Source: Acetofilamentum sp.
GTDB taxonomy: Bacteria; Bacteroidota; Bacteroidia; Bacteroidales; JAADGE01
Length of the DNA: 6,647 nucleotides
Reading direction: 5' to 3'
Assembly: GCA_020720705.1 (NCBI GenBank)
Contig: DYOJ01000131.1
Span: forward strand, 1 to 6,647
In this document: piece by piece, positions 1 to 6,519 of the stretch
Layout of the letters: each line of letters starts with the position of its first letter
Position numbering within the stretch: the stretch's first letter is position 1
Program-made: the position numbers and the translations under genes
The notes under the pieces: model-generated
Told to the model about the DNA's origin: nothing
The model's input: the letters and a program-made list of their open reading frames with translations, nothing else
Databases searched by the model: none

Positions 1-1281
1 ATATTCAGTGTCTTTTTCTGTTAAGAAAAATAATCGGTCTAATGATTTTGCAGTTCTGCCCAAAGTTCCGCTACCACCGAAAGGGTCAAAAACTAAATCG
101 CCAACATAAGAATAATATTGAACAACCCTTTTGCATAATTCAACGGGAAAAACTGCTGAATGAACTTTGTCAAAAGTCGGGTCAATTTTCCATACATTTG
201 AGGTTTCAAAACCTTCCGGTACTTTGCTCTTTTCGACAATTTCAGCTGAATATTGACGCATATTCCAATCAAGTAATTTTGTAGTTTCTTTTCTATAAAC
301 CATTAACATTTCAGTTGTTGCGTTTGGTTTATAAGCAAGTGGTTTTCTATGCTGTTGAAATCCGCCAATTCTATTTTTTACACTCGCTTCTGGCTTTAAC
401 CAAACAATATCGTCTATAAATTCCCAACCGTTTTTTACCAAATCAGCGTGTAAATCAAATGGAATTGGGTATCTTTTGCTTGAATGTGCTCTGCTAATTC
501 TTGGAATTATAATTGGCGAAGTATTTACAATTAAAAATCTACCTTCCTTTGTAATTCGGTGAGTTTCTTTGAATACTTCTGAAAGAAACTCTAAATATGC
601 TTGATAACTTGGATAAATTGAATAATCTCTTGCATTGTAATATGGTGGCGATGTGAAAGTTAAATGAATACTTTCATCCGGAACAAATTTTAATACATCA
701 CGAACATCTCCGTTTACGACAATATTTTTTAAAAAATTATATGTTTCAGGGTGTGGAAGTTTGTTTATATCTACTGTTTCAACTTGAAAAAATTCTTTCT
801 CTATCACAGTTTGTATCATTTCATTTTCGTGTTCAATTAGAGTTTTTAGTTTATTTTCAACGTTTTTGTCATCTTTAAAAACTAACAAACCACGAATTGC
901 TTGAATAACTATTTTGGGGTCTTCATCGTCAAGTATAGAAATTAAAAAATCCTTTGTAATTGGATTTCTCATTCTGCCGATTGATGAAACTAATTCTCGT
1001 CTTACCGTTGTATCTTTTTCATTACTAATTGCATTACAAATAATATTGAATAAGTCAATGTTTTTAAGTTTGCCAATATTTTTTGCTGCCCAAAATCTAA
1101 CTTTTGCATTTGAATGTTGCAAATAGTCAATCAACCAATTTCCATTGTAATTATTGGGCAAATGCCCTAAATTTTCAAGAATAAAAACAATGCTTTGAAT
1201 ATCTGTTTGTTTCTTTACCAATTCGGCGATTGCCCCGTTTCCGGTTATCAATAATTCAGAGATATATTCTTTTGTAATCAT
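1..1281 (-). CDS. HEAT-repeat N4/N6 DNA methyltransferase (beta class), 3'-truncated by the window edge
   Basis: The reading frame starts at ATG 1281 and stays open for 427 codons to the left edge, so the C-terminus is missing. Residues about 20-155 form leucine- and alanine-rich helical repeats of HEAT type; three are clear, at about 49-74, 78-106 and 111-137. The catalytic part follows. Motif IV is TSPPYY with S211-P212-P213-Y214, WLKP lies at 294-297, a motif X-like HSAVFP lies at 374-379, and the AdoMet-binding motif I, DPFGGSGT, lies at 399-406. Motif IV before motif I is the beta-class order of the N6_N4_Mtase family, which methylates the exocyclic amine of adenine or cytosine. SPPY is commoner in N4-cytosine enzymes but does not decide the base. 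Recognition sequence and role (restriction-modification or solitary) cannot be read. Any partner nuclease would lie to the left. AGA dominates its arginine codons, unlike its neighbours. Confidence 0.93.
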   Translation of the reverse strand, partial: MITKEYISELLITGNGAIAELVKKQTDIQSIVFILENLGHLPNNYNGNWLIDYLQHSNAKVRFWAAKNIGKLKNIDLFNIICNAISNEKDTTVRRELVSSIGRMRNPITKDFLISILDDEDPKIVIQAIRGLLVFKDDKNVENKLKTLIEHENEMIQTVIEKEFFQVETVDINKLPHPETYNFLKNIVVNGDVRDVLKFVPDESIHLTFTSPPYYNARDYSIYPSYQAYLEFLSEVFKETHRITKEGRFLIVNTSPIIIPRISRAHSSKRYPIPFDLHADLVKNGWEFIDDIVWLKPEASVKNRIGGFQQHRKPLAYKPNATTEMLMVYRKETTKLLDWNMRQYSAEIVEKSKVPEGFETSNVWKIDPTFDKVHSAVFPVELCKRVVQYYSYVGDLVFDPFGGSGTLGRTAKSLDRLFFLTEKDTEY

Positions 1282-1303
1282 TACTTTTCAATTATATTTA
1301 ATG

Positions 1304-1311
1304 CAAAGATA
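1304..1311 (-). promoter_or_regulatory. Candidate -7 promoter element for the methyltransferase gene
   Basis: Read on the minus strand, TATCTTTG matches the Bacteroidota -7 consensus TAnnTTTG exactly. It ends 22 bases before the methyltransferase ATG, which would give a leader of under 20 bases. No good -33 TTTG is visible at the expected 19-21 base distance, so the promoter is only partly supported. An own promoter fits the view that the methyltransferase is expressed independently of the phosphodiesterase gene upstream, although no terminator separates the two and read-through is possible. Confidence 0.45.
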
Positions 1312-1408
1312 ACAACTTTTAATGTTACTTGCGTTTATCAATATCTTTGTTTTTGCATCCGAAACCATAAACCGTTCACAGTTTCTCAATCAGAATTTAA
1401 GTTCCGAA

Positions 1409-3451
1409 TCACTCAGGATATTCGATACGAGAGTGATAAATATTTACCAATTTATCTTTAAATGCCTGACGGACAATGCCGAGTTCACTGAATGTCAATT
1501 CGGTATCTGTAAATAAATTTTCGGATATTTGATAGTTTATCAATTTATCTACCAATTCATTAATCGTTTTTTTGTCATAATTTTTCAAACTTCTTGAAGC
1601 GGCTTCTATGGAGTCAGCCATCATAACAACGGCTGCTTCCTTCGTGTATGGTTTATGTCCGGAGTAGCGGAATAAGGTTTCATCCACCGGCTGTTCGGGA
1701 TGTTGTTCTTTATAGGCGTGCAAAAACCAGCGAACCGTACTGTCAGCATGGTGGGTTACGATAAATTCACAAATCTGAGCAGGCAAATGGTGTTGTTCTG
1801 CGAGATGAAGCCCCTGCGAAACATGTTCGATGATAATTTTTGCACTCTCTTCGGGCGGAAAAGCGTCGTGCGGATTTTTACCCGATAATTGATTTTCGGT
1901 AAAAAATGCCGGTCTCAACATTTTTCCGATGTCGTGATATAAAGCTCCGGCTCTAACAAGTAAACTGTTTCCTCCGATTTTCCGAACAGCATCTTCAGCC
2001 AAATTGGCAACTTGCATGGAGTGTTGAAAAGTGCCGGGCGCTTTCTCCGACAAGTCGCGCAACAGCGGACGATTGGTATCGGCGAGTTCGATTAAGCTAA
2101 CTTCGGAAATAAAGCCGAATGCACGCTCAAAAACATAGACCAACGGATAGGATGCCGGCAAAAATGCACTGCTCACCAATGCCCATAGTATAAATTCGGA
2201 ATCTAATTTGGTGAATGAATTTTCATAAACTAACAACAAAGCAGGGTACAGAATGAGTTGTAACACAAATACCAGCAGGGTCATTCGCAAAACTTGCCCC
2301 CTGCGGCGCAAGTGCATCATGCCGGCAGCAACTGCAAATCCGCTGATAAATTGTATGATAAAAAAATCAAAACTGTTGGGCAAAATAAACGAAACAACTA
2401 CTACCGTGAGTGTATGATGCAAAATTGCCGTTTGCGCATTGAAAAAAGTAACTGTCAAAACCGGAAGTATCAAAATCGGTATCATGAACGGCGAAACACT
2501 GTCGAATCGTGCAATTATGGCTGCTGCCATCGCATACATGAGTGTTCCGCCAATGAAATAGATGATTTGTTTTAATGATTCAAATGCTTTACGCTCAAAA
2601 ATATACAGTGCAATATAAAACACCGCAAAAAACATCAAAAACATTACAAATTGTCCCAAATAGTGCAACGCGCCGGGTACGGACACAACCGTTTGGTTTT
2701 TCACTTGTTCTCGAAATGAATTTAACATTCTGTATTTCAATTCATTAACAACCTCTCCTTTGGCAATAATTCGTTCTCCTGTTTGAACAATCCCTTCGTG
2801 TAATGAAACTTCACTCAGTGCATCTTCTTTCATTTTAGCGAACAAGTCTTCGTCAGGAATTAAGTTGGCTTTTACAATCTCATCAATTCTGACGCTGGGA
2901 TACAGCCCGTTTTTGTAACGTTCCGAAATGTTTTTCAGTTTATCGTACGCGGTTTTTTCAGTATAACACTCACTAAGAGAACGTTCTTCGGCAACATTAT
3001 CCTGCAAAACAATGATAGAGGAAGCCTCTCCGGAATGTGTCAGCATGACACCGCCGGCATACATCTCTTCGGTTATATCAAGCAACAAATGACGATAATC
3101 ATCAATGCTGTCTTTGTAAAAAGGATATAATTTGTGGTCTTTGTTTTTTTCATTGAACAATCGAAAAATTCGTTTGATAGATTCTGCGGCAAAGACGGGC
3201 GCTACGCTGTCTTGCCGATACACAGGCTTAAGCGAATTTATCACACTGTCGCGATCTTGTTTAAGCTGTTGTTCGGATTTTAATATCGGAAAATCGGACG
3301 AAGCTATTAAATCGGAATACGCCCAAGGCGAGCCGATACGAAAATCATATCGAAATCCGTGTTCTCCGGGTACGACTATTGCCGTCAAAATAGCCGCCGC
3401 CGCAAACATAGCGATACGAATGATTGTCTTATAGCGTTCTGTAAAATTCAC
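1409..3451 (-). CDS. pgpH: 7TM-HD transmembrane phosphodiesterase, predicted cyclic di-AMP hydrolase (PgpH family)
   Basis: This 680-residue protein (from GTG 3451) has the full PgpH architecture: one N-terminal membrane helix (about 10-27), a large extracytoplasmic domain (28-260), seven clustered membrane helices (about 261-442) and a cytoplasmic HD domain (about 475-650). The metal-binding residues of the HD family are all present: H477, H506-D507 in YHDIGK, H543, H567-H568 in VTHHAD and D613. Characterised PgpH proteins hydrolyse the second messenger c-di-AMP to pApA; activity here is inferred from the family. Start choice: the frame has no ATG before 3409. An upstream TTG at 3526 would add 25 residues encoded entirely by heptamer repeats, so it is unlikely. 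GTG 3451 places a basic segment (ERYK) before helix 1, as in relatives; ATG 3409 would start inside the helix. It lies 86 bases downstream of the small membrane-protein gene and is probably in its operon. The symbol is assigned by family only. Confidence 0.93.
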   Translation of the reverse strand: MNFTERYKTIIRIAMFAAAAILTAIVVPGEHGFRYDFRIGSPWAYSDLIASSDFPILKSEQQLKQDRDSVINSLKPVYRQDSVAPVFAAESIKRIFRLFNEKNKDHKLYPFYKDSIDDYRHLLLDITEEMYAGGVMLTHSGEASSIIVLQDNVAEERSLSECYTEKTAYDKLKNISERYKNGLYPSVRIDEIVKANLIPDEDLFAKMKEDALSEVSLHEGIVQTGERIIAKGEVVNELKYRMLNSFREQVKNQTVVSVPGALHYLGQFVMFLMFFAVFYIALYIFERKAFESLKQIIYFIGGTLMYAMAAAIIARFDSVSPFMIPILILPVLTVTFFNAQTAILHHTLTVVVVSFILPNSFDFFIIQFISGFAVAAGMMHLRRRGQVLRMTLLVFVLQLILYPALLLVYENSFTKLDSEFILWALVSSAFLPASYPLVYVFERAFGFISEVSLIELADTNRPLLRDLSEKAPGTFQHSMQVANLAEDAVRKIGGNSLLVRAGALYHDIGKMLRPAFFTENQLSGKNPHDAFPPEESAKIIIEHVSQGLHLAEQHHLPAQICEFIVTHHADSTVRWFLHAYKEQHPEQPVDETLFRYSGHKPYTKEAAVVMMADSIEAASRSLKNYDKKTINELVDKLINYQISENLFTDTELTFSELGIVRQAFKDKLVNIYHSRIEYPE

Positions 3452-3459
3452 AATTTCAA

Positions 3460-3494
3460 CTTGTAATTTGTAATTTGTAATTTGCAACTTGTAA
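3460..3494. repeat. Heptanucleotide array A, five copies of (C/T)TTG(T/C)AA
   Basis: Five head-to-tail 7-base units run without gaps: CTTGTAA, TTTGTAA, TTTGTAA, TTTGCAA and CTTGTAA. It lies immediately upstream of the proposed GTG start of the phosphodiesterase gene, on the side of the transcript leader. The two end units are identical and the inner units differ at one or two positions, as expected for a tandem array that expands by slippage and then drifts. Confidence 0.93.
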
Positions 3495-3500
3495 CGACAA

Positions 3501-3535
3501 CCCAATACCCAATACCCAATACCCAATACCCAATA
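3501..3535. repeat. Heptanucleotide array B, five perfect copies of CCCAATA
   Basis: Five identical 7-base units, CCCAATA on the plus strand (TATTGGG on the minus strand), begin six bases after array A and end two bases before the stop codon of the upstream small membrane-protein gene. Both arrays have five copies and 35 bases. Perfect identity suggests recent expansion. A TTG inside this array is the only upstream in-frame initiation codon that would extend the phosphodiesterase. Confidence 0.96.
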
Positions 3536-3537
3536 TA

Positions 3538-4002
3538 TCAGCGTTTTGAAAGCGGTTTAAGCAAATATTCAATATCTTGCAAATCTTTTGATTTCAATAA
3601 AGTAATACTGAGCGGCGGAAAATTAAACATGCCTTTGGGTGTTTTAACGGTTATATAAAGTTCCTTTTTAAGACCGCCGAAACCTGATTTTACAATTTTA
3701 AAAGACTGGACTGCTCGTGCCGGAATTTCAATTGACTTGTATTTTCGACCAATCGGGTGAGCGGCATAAAACCGAATGATAAGTTTTTCACCTTTAGTTT
3801 CCATGAAAAAATAATTCAATTTCAGATATAACATCGTCAAATAGGTGAGTCCGAGAATTACAATCAAGCCCCAAATACCCATTTCTATCCATGTTCGATT
3901 GTGTTCAAACGAGTTATAAGCGGTCAGCGCAATAATATTGACCAAAATAACGACATAAAAAATTTTTGTTTTTGCGGTTTGCAAAGTATTATCAATTGTC
4001 AT
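3538..4002 (-). CDS. Small membrane protein of unknown function with a possible PH-like C-terminal domain
   Basis: This is a complete 154-residue frame from ATG 4002 to a TGA at 3538-3540. Two hydrophobic helices are visible, at about 14-30 and 43-60, joined by a short loop containing NRTW. The remaining 90 or so residues are basic and alternate in the manner of beta strands (for example KLIIRFYAAH and KELYITVKTPKG), ending in a helix-like segment (DLQDIEYLLKPL). Two helices followed by a compact beta domain resemble bacterial PH-domain membrane proteins, but I do not recognise a specific family and the fold is an inference. The last residues, SKR, are basic and lie in the cytoplasm if the topology is helix-in, helix-out, tail-in. 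The gene is probably co-transcribed with the phosphodiesterase downstream, which might suggest an envelope role; no function is claimed. Confidence 0.8.
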   Translation of the reverse strand: MTIDNTLQTAKTKIFYVVILVNIIALTAYNSFEHNRTWIEMGIWGLIVILGLTYLTMLYLKLNYFFMETKGEKLIIRFYAAHPIGRKYKSIEIPARAVQSFKIVKSGFGGLKKELYITVKTPKGMFNFPPLSITLLKSKDLQDIEYLLKPLSKR

Positions 4003-4193
4003 AGAAAAAAGTTTATGATATAAAACACATTATTCGTTTTAAATAAGCCTCAGTTCGTGGGATTTTCAAAGTTTTCTAAATTTTTGCACTATTTTTGTTT
4101 ACAATTTTACAAAAGTAATATTTTTTTTTTGCGAAAATATCATAATTTAGCATTTGTAACACAAAATTTATTAATATTTTAAACAAAAAGGTT
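4003..4193. other. AT-rich divergent intergenic region
   Basis: This 191-base gap separates two divergent genes, so it should hold promoters for both. It contains a run of ten T (4121-4130) and several TTTG words. No clear -7 element was found on the minus strand for the small membrane-protein gene. No open frame of coding character and no riboswitch-like structure was seen; the minus-strand frame that crosses this region is a low-complexity shadow antisense to the peptidase start. Confidence 0.7.
4090..4097 (+). promoter_or_regulatory. Candidate -7 promoter element for the S46 peptidase gene
   Basis: TATTTTTG matches TAnnTTTG exactly and would give a leader of about 90 bases before ATG 4194. 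The expected -33 element is only approximated (TTTC at 4064-4067, slightly too far upstream). An alternative lies closer to the gene: TTTG at 4128-4131 followed by TAGCATTTG at 4148-4156, which has one extra base in the -7 element and a short spacer. In sequence this rich in T, both could be chance matches; transcript start mapping would decide. Confidence 0.33.
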
Positions 4194-6356
4194 ATGACGA
4201 AACGATTTTTAGCATTACTATTGGTAATTGCACTGTTCCAAAATTCATTTTTACGGGCAGAAGGAGACGACGAAGGCATGTGGTTGCCGTTCTTAGTTCA
4301 AAAACTTAACATTTCCAAAATGCAAGAAATGGGCTTAAAGCTATCGGCTGAAGACATTTACAGCATAAACAAAGGAAGTTTAAAAGATGCGGTTATCGCA
4401 TTAGACCACGGCTCTTGTTCAGGCGAATTGGTGTCGCCCGAAGGATTATTCCTGACAAACCACCACTGCGGCTACGGCGAAATACAAGCGCACAGTACCG
4501 TTGATCACGACTATCTCACAGACGGTTTCTGGGCAATGTCTCGTAAAGAAGAACTCGCAAACCCTGACAAAACAGTTTCTTTTCTGATTAGAATTGAAGA
4601 TGTTACCGACAAAATTAACGCTGCACTCACGGCAACCATGTCGGAAGACGAACGAAACAAAACCATAGAAAAACTCGGAAATGATATTGCCGAAAAAGCT
4701 AAAGACGGTACACATTACGAAGCCTCCGTAGAATCGTTTTTTAAAGGAAACAACTACTATCTATTTGTTTATGAAACATTTATGGATGTTCGTTTGGTTG
4801 GTGCGCCGCCCTCGTCCATCGGGAAATACGGTGCGGATACCGACAATTGGATGTGGCCCCGACATACGGGAGACTTCTCAATGTTCCGTATTTATTGTGC
4901 GCCTGACGGAACTCCCGCAGAATATTCCGAAGACAATGTGCCTTACAAACCGAAACATTACTTCCCGATTTCGTTAAAAGGATATGAAAAAGGAGATTAT
5001 GCCATGGTTATGGGCTATCCGGGCAGCACCACACGATATTTGAACTCATGGGGCGTGCAACAAACTATGGACAACGAAAATACCATTCGTATTAAATTGC
5101 GAGGTATCAAACAAGATATCATGTCAAAAAGTATGGATACAAGCGACAAAATTCGTATTCAATACGCTTCAAAATATTCTCGTTCATCCAATTATTACAA
5201 ATATTCACAAGGACAAAACTTGGGATTGAAAAATTTGGATGTGGTTGCTAAAAAAGGTACACTCGAAAAAGAACTTACAAAATGGATTAAACAAGACCCA
5301 AAACGCAAAGTCGAATACGGTGAAGCACTTAAACTTGTGAAAAATTCCGTTAAAAAAGGTAACGAACTGAATATTGCAAATAATTATTGGTTAGAATCGT
5401 TTTGGCTCGGACCGGAGGTGATACGTTTCTCGTGGACTTCATTCCGCCAACTATCTGAATATGCGTCAAGTAAAAGTCAAGATTTGAAAAAAGAACTCGA
5501 AGCGAAGAAGGAAGAATTTTTCAAGGATTATTATCTGCCCATAGATAAAGACGTATTTATTGCCATGATGAAAACGTATCAAGCAGATGTGCCGGCAGAA
5601 TACCATCCGAGCTTTTTCACAATCGTAAAAAATGAATATAACAACAGTTTTGAAAAATATGCTGACGACCTTTATACCAAATCAATATTCGCAAACGAAG
5701 AGCTTTTTGATAATTTCCTAAAAAAACCTTCGAGCGATGTACTGCGTAACGACCCCGCATTTGAAGTTGCCAACGCAGTTATCAGCCTTTACGGCGATTT
5801 GCAGGATAAATCTGACAAATTTAACAGCGACCTCGCCAAAGGTGAACGATTATTTGTAAAAGCCTTGCTCGAAAAGGAATCGAATAAAGCACATTACCCC
5901 GATGCAAATTCAACAATGCGTGTAACTTACGGTAGCGTAGGCGATTATGTTACCAACGGAAAACAAATGCCTTTCAAAACCAACATGGACGAATATATCT
6001 CAAAAGGCAAACCGACAGCTCCGAAAAATGACGAATTTTACGTTCACCAACGCCTTATTGACCTCTACAATGCCAAAGATTACGGCGATTATGCCGAAAA
6101 AGACGGCTCTATGACAGTTTGCTTTACCACAAACAACGACATTACAGGCGGAAACTCCGGAAGCCCTGTCATCAACGGAAACGGCGAGCTAATCGGGATT
6201 GCGTTCGACGGAAACTGGGAAGCGATGAGCGGCGATATTGCTTATGAACCCAACCTCCAAAAATGTATCAATGTTGATATTAGGTTCGTACTTTTTGTAA
6301 TTGACAAATATGCCGGTGCCTCACATTTGATTAAAGAAATGTCCATCGTAAAGTAA
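4194..6356 (+). CDS. S46 family dipeptidyl peptidase, DPP7-like (glycine at the S1 determinant), periplasmic
   Basis: The complete 720-residue protein has a typical lipid-free signal peptide (KR, then a hydrophobic stretch to about 18) with likely cleavage after A22, leaving the family-typical mature start near DDEGMWLP. S46 enzymes remove dipeptides from the N-terminus of peptides, usually in the periplasm. The chymotrypsin-like catalytic triad is H91 (in TNHHCGYG), D227 (in WPRHTGDFS) and S655 (in TGGNSGSP). The residues that bind the substrate amino terminus in known structures appear conserved: N218, W219, N333 and D672. G673 in FDGNWE is at the position where DPP11 has the arginine that selects Asp/Glu at P1; glycine is the DPP7 state and predicts hydrophobic P1 preference. 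Length matches the family (about 710-720). There is no C-terminal sorting domain, so type IX secretion is not indicated. ATG 4194 is chosen because the signal peptide begins there. The gene stands alone, with a terminator 130 bases downstream. Confidence 0.96.
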   Translation: MTKRFLALLLVIALFQNSFLRAEGDDEGMWLPFLVQKLNISKMQEMGLKLSAEDIYSINKGSLKDAVIALDHGSCSGELVSPEGLFLTNHHCGYGEIQAHSTVDHDYLTDGFWAMSRKEELANPDKTVSFLIRIEDVTDKINAALTATMSEDERNKTIEKLGNDIAEKAKDGTHYEASVESFFKGNNYYLFVYETFMDVRLVGAPPSSIGKYGADTDNWMWPRHTGDFSMFRIYCAPDGTPAEYSEDNVPYKPKHYFPISLKGYEKGDYAMVMGYPGSTTRYLNSWGVQQTMDNENTIRIKLRGIKQDIMSKSMDTSDKIRIQYASKYSRSSNYYKYSQGQNLGLKNLDVVAKKGTLEKELTKWIKQDPKRKVEYGEALKLVKNSVKKGNELNIANNYWLESFWLGPEVIRFSWTSFRQLSEYASSKSQDLKKELEAKKEEFFKDYYLPIDKDVFIAMMKTYQADVPAEYHPSFFTIVKNEYNNSFEKYADDLYTKSIFANEELFDNFLKKPSSDVLRNDPAFEVANAVISLYGDLQDKSDKFNSDLAKGERLFVKALLEKESNKAHYPDANSTMRVTYGSVGDYVTNGKQMPFKTNMDEYISKGKPTAPKNDEFYVHQRLIDLYNAKDYGDYAEKDGSMTVCFTTNNDITGGNSGSPVINGNGELIGIAFDGNWEAMSGDIAYEPNLQKCINVDIRFVLFVIDKYAGASHLIKEMSIVK

Positions 6357-6384
6357 GTAATTTGTAGTTAGTAGTTGGTAAATA
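6357..6384. repeat. Degenerate heptanucleotide tract of about four units (GTAATTT/GTAGTTA type)
   Basis: Directly after the peptidase stop codon (TAA 6354-6356) the sequence reads GTAATTT, GTAGTTA, GTAGTTG, GTAAATA. The units share a GTAnTT-like core and the same 7-base period as array A at 3460-3494, whose unit in the same phase is GTAATTT. The copies are diverged, so this looks like an older or decayed array of the same kind. It is non-coding. Confidence 0.65.
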
Positions 6385-6394
6385 GAAATACTGT

Positions 6395-6428
6395 TAAAAC
6401 AATGATTATCAATAAATTAATTGTTTTA
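6395..6428. repeat. AT-rich inverted repeat, 9-base arms
   Basis: TAAAACAAT (6395-6403) and ATTGTTTTA (6420-6428) are exact reverse complements separated by 16 bases. Only two of the nine pairs are G-C, and no T-tract follows, so it is a weak terminator at best. It could be a 3'-end stabilising hairpin of the peptidase transcript, a protein-binding palindrome, or chance. Confidence 0.45.
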
Positions 6429-6485
6429 CTAATCTAACCGAATTTCTAATCGTTACTTAATAATTACTGTTGGATTATAAAGATT

Positions 6486-6519
6486 AGCACGTTCCTTAAC
6501 CGAACGTGCTTTTGTTTTT
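6486..6519 (+). terminator. Rho-independent terminator of the S46 peptidase transcript
   Basis: AGCACGTTC (6486-6494) pairs perfectly with GAACGTGCT (6502-6510) around a seven-base loop, and the stem is followed at once by a T-rich tract, TTTTGTTTTT. The nine-pair stem contains five G-C pairs. It lies about 130 bases after the peptidase stop codon and points the same way, so it should end that transcript. The minus strand has no comparable T-tract after the stem, so it does not look bidirectional. Confidence 0.86.

Noticed and set aside
42..1126. Plus-strand frames across the methyltransferase region (for example 42-284 and 914-1126)
   Set aside because: They are antisense to a minus-strand gene with clear catalytic motifs and show no recognisable domains.
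1366..1385. Possible hairpin with GAAAC and GTTTC arms after the phosphodiesterase stop codon
   Set aside because: The stem is only five pairs with a long loop and no T-tract, so it is not a credible terminator.
1322..1516. Plus-strand frame overlapping the end of the phosphodiesterase gene
   Set aside because: It overlaps the 3' end of a strong gene on the other strand and encodes no recognisable protein.
1700..3434. Plus-strand frames inside the phosphodiesterase gene (1700-1888, 2294-2575, 3132-3434)
   Set aside because: They are antisense shadows; the cysteine- and basic-rich translations do not look like real proteins.
3452..3526. N-terminal extension of the phosphodiesterase from TTG 3526
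   Set aside because: It is translated heptamer repeat, uses a rare initiation codon within the array, and adds nothing that matches the family.
3460..3535. CRISPR-like array
   Set aside because: The repeats are contiguous 7-base units without spacers, so they are simple tandem repeats.
4093..4114. Inverted repeat TTTTGT and ACAAAA upstream of the peptidase
   Set aside because: Six pairs, almost all A-T, in very AT-rich sequence; expected by chance.
4076..4977. Frames overlapping the peptidase (minus 4076-4279, minus 4446-4715, plus 4765-4977)
   Set aside because: All lie in other frames of the peptidase gene or its AT-rich upstream region, and none has a domain.
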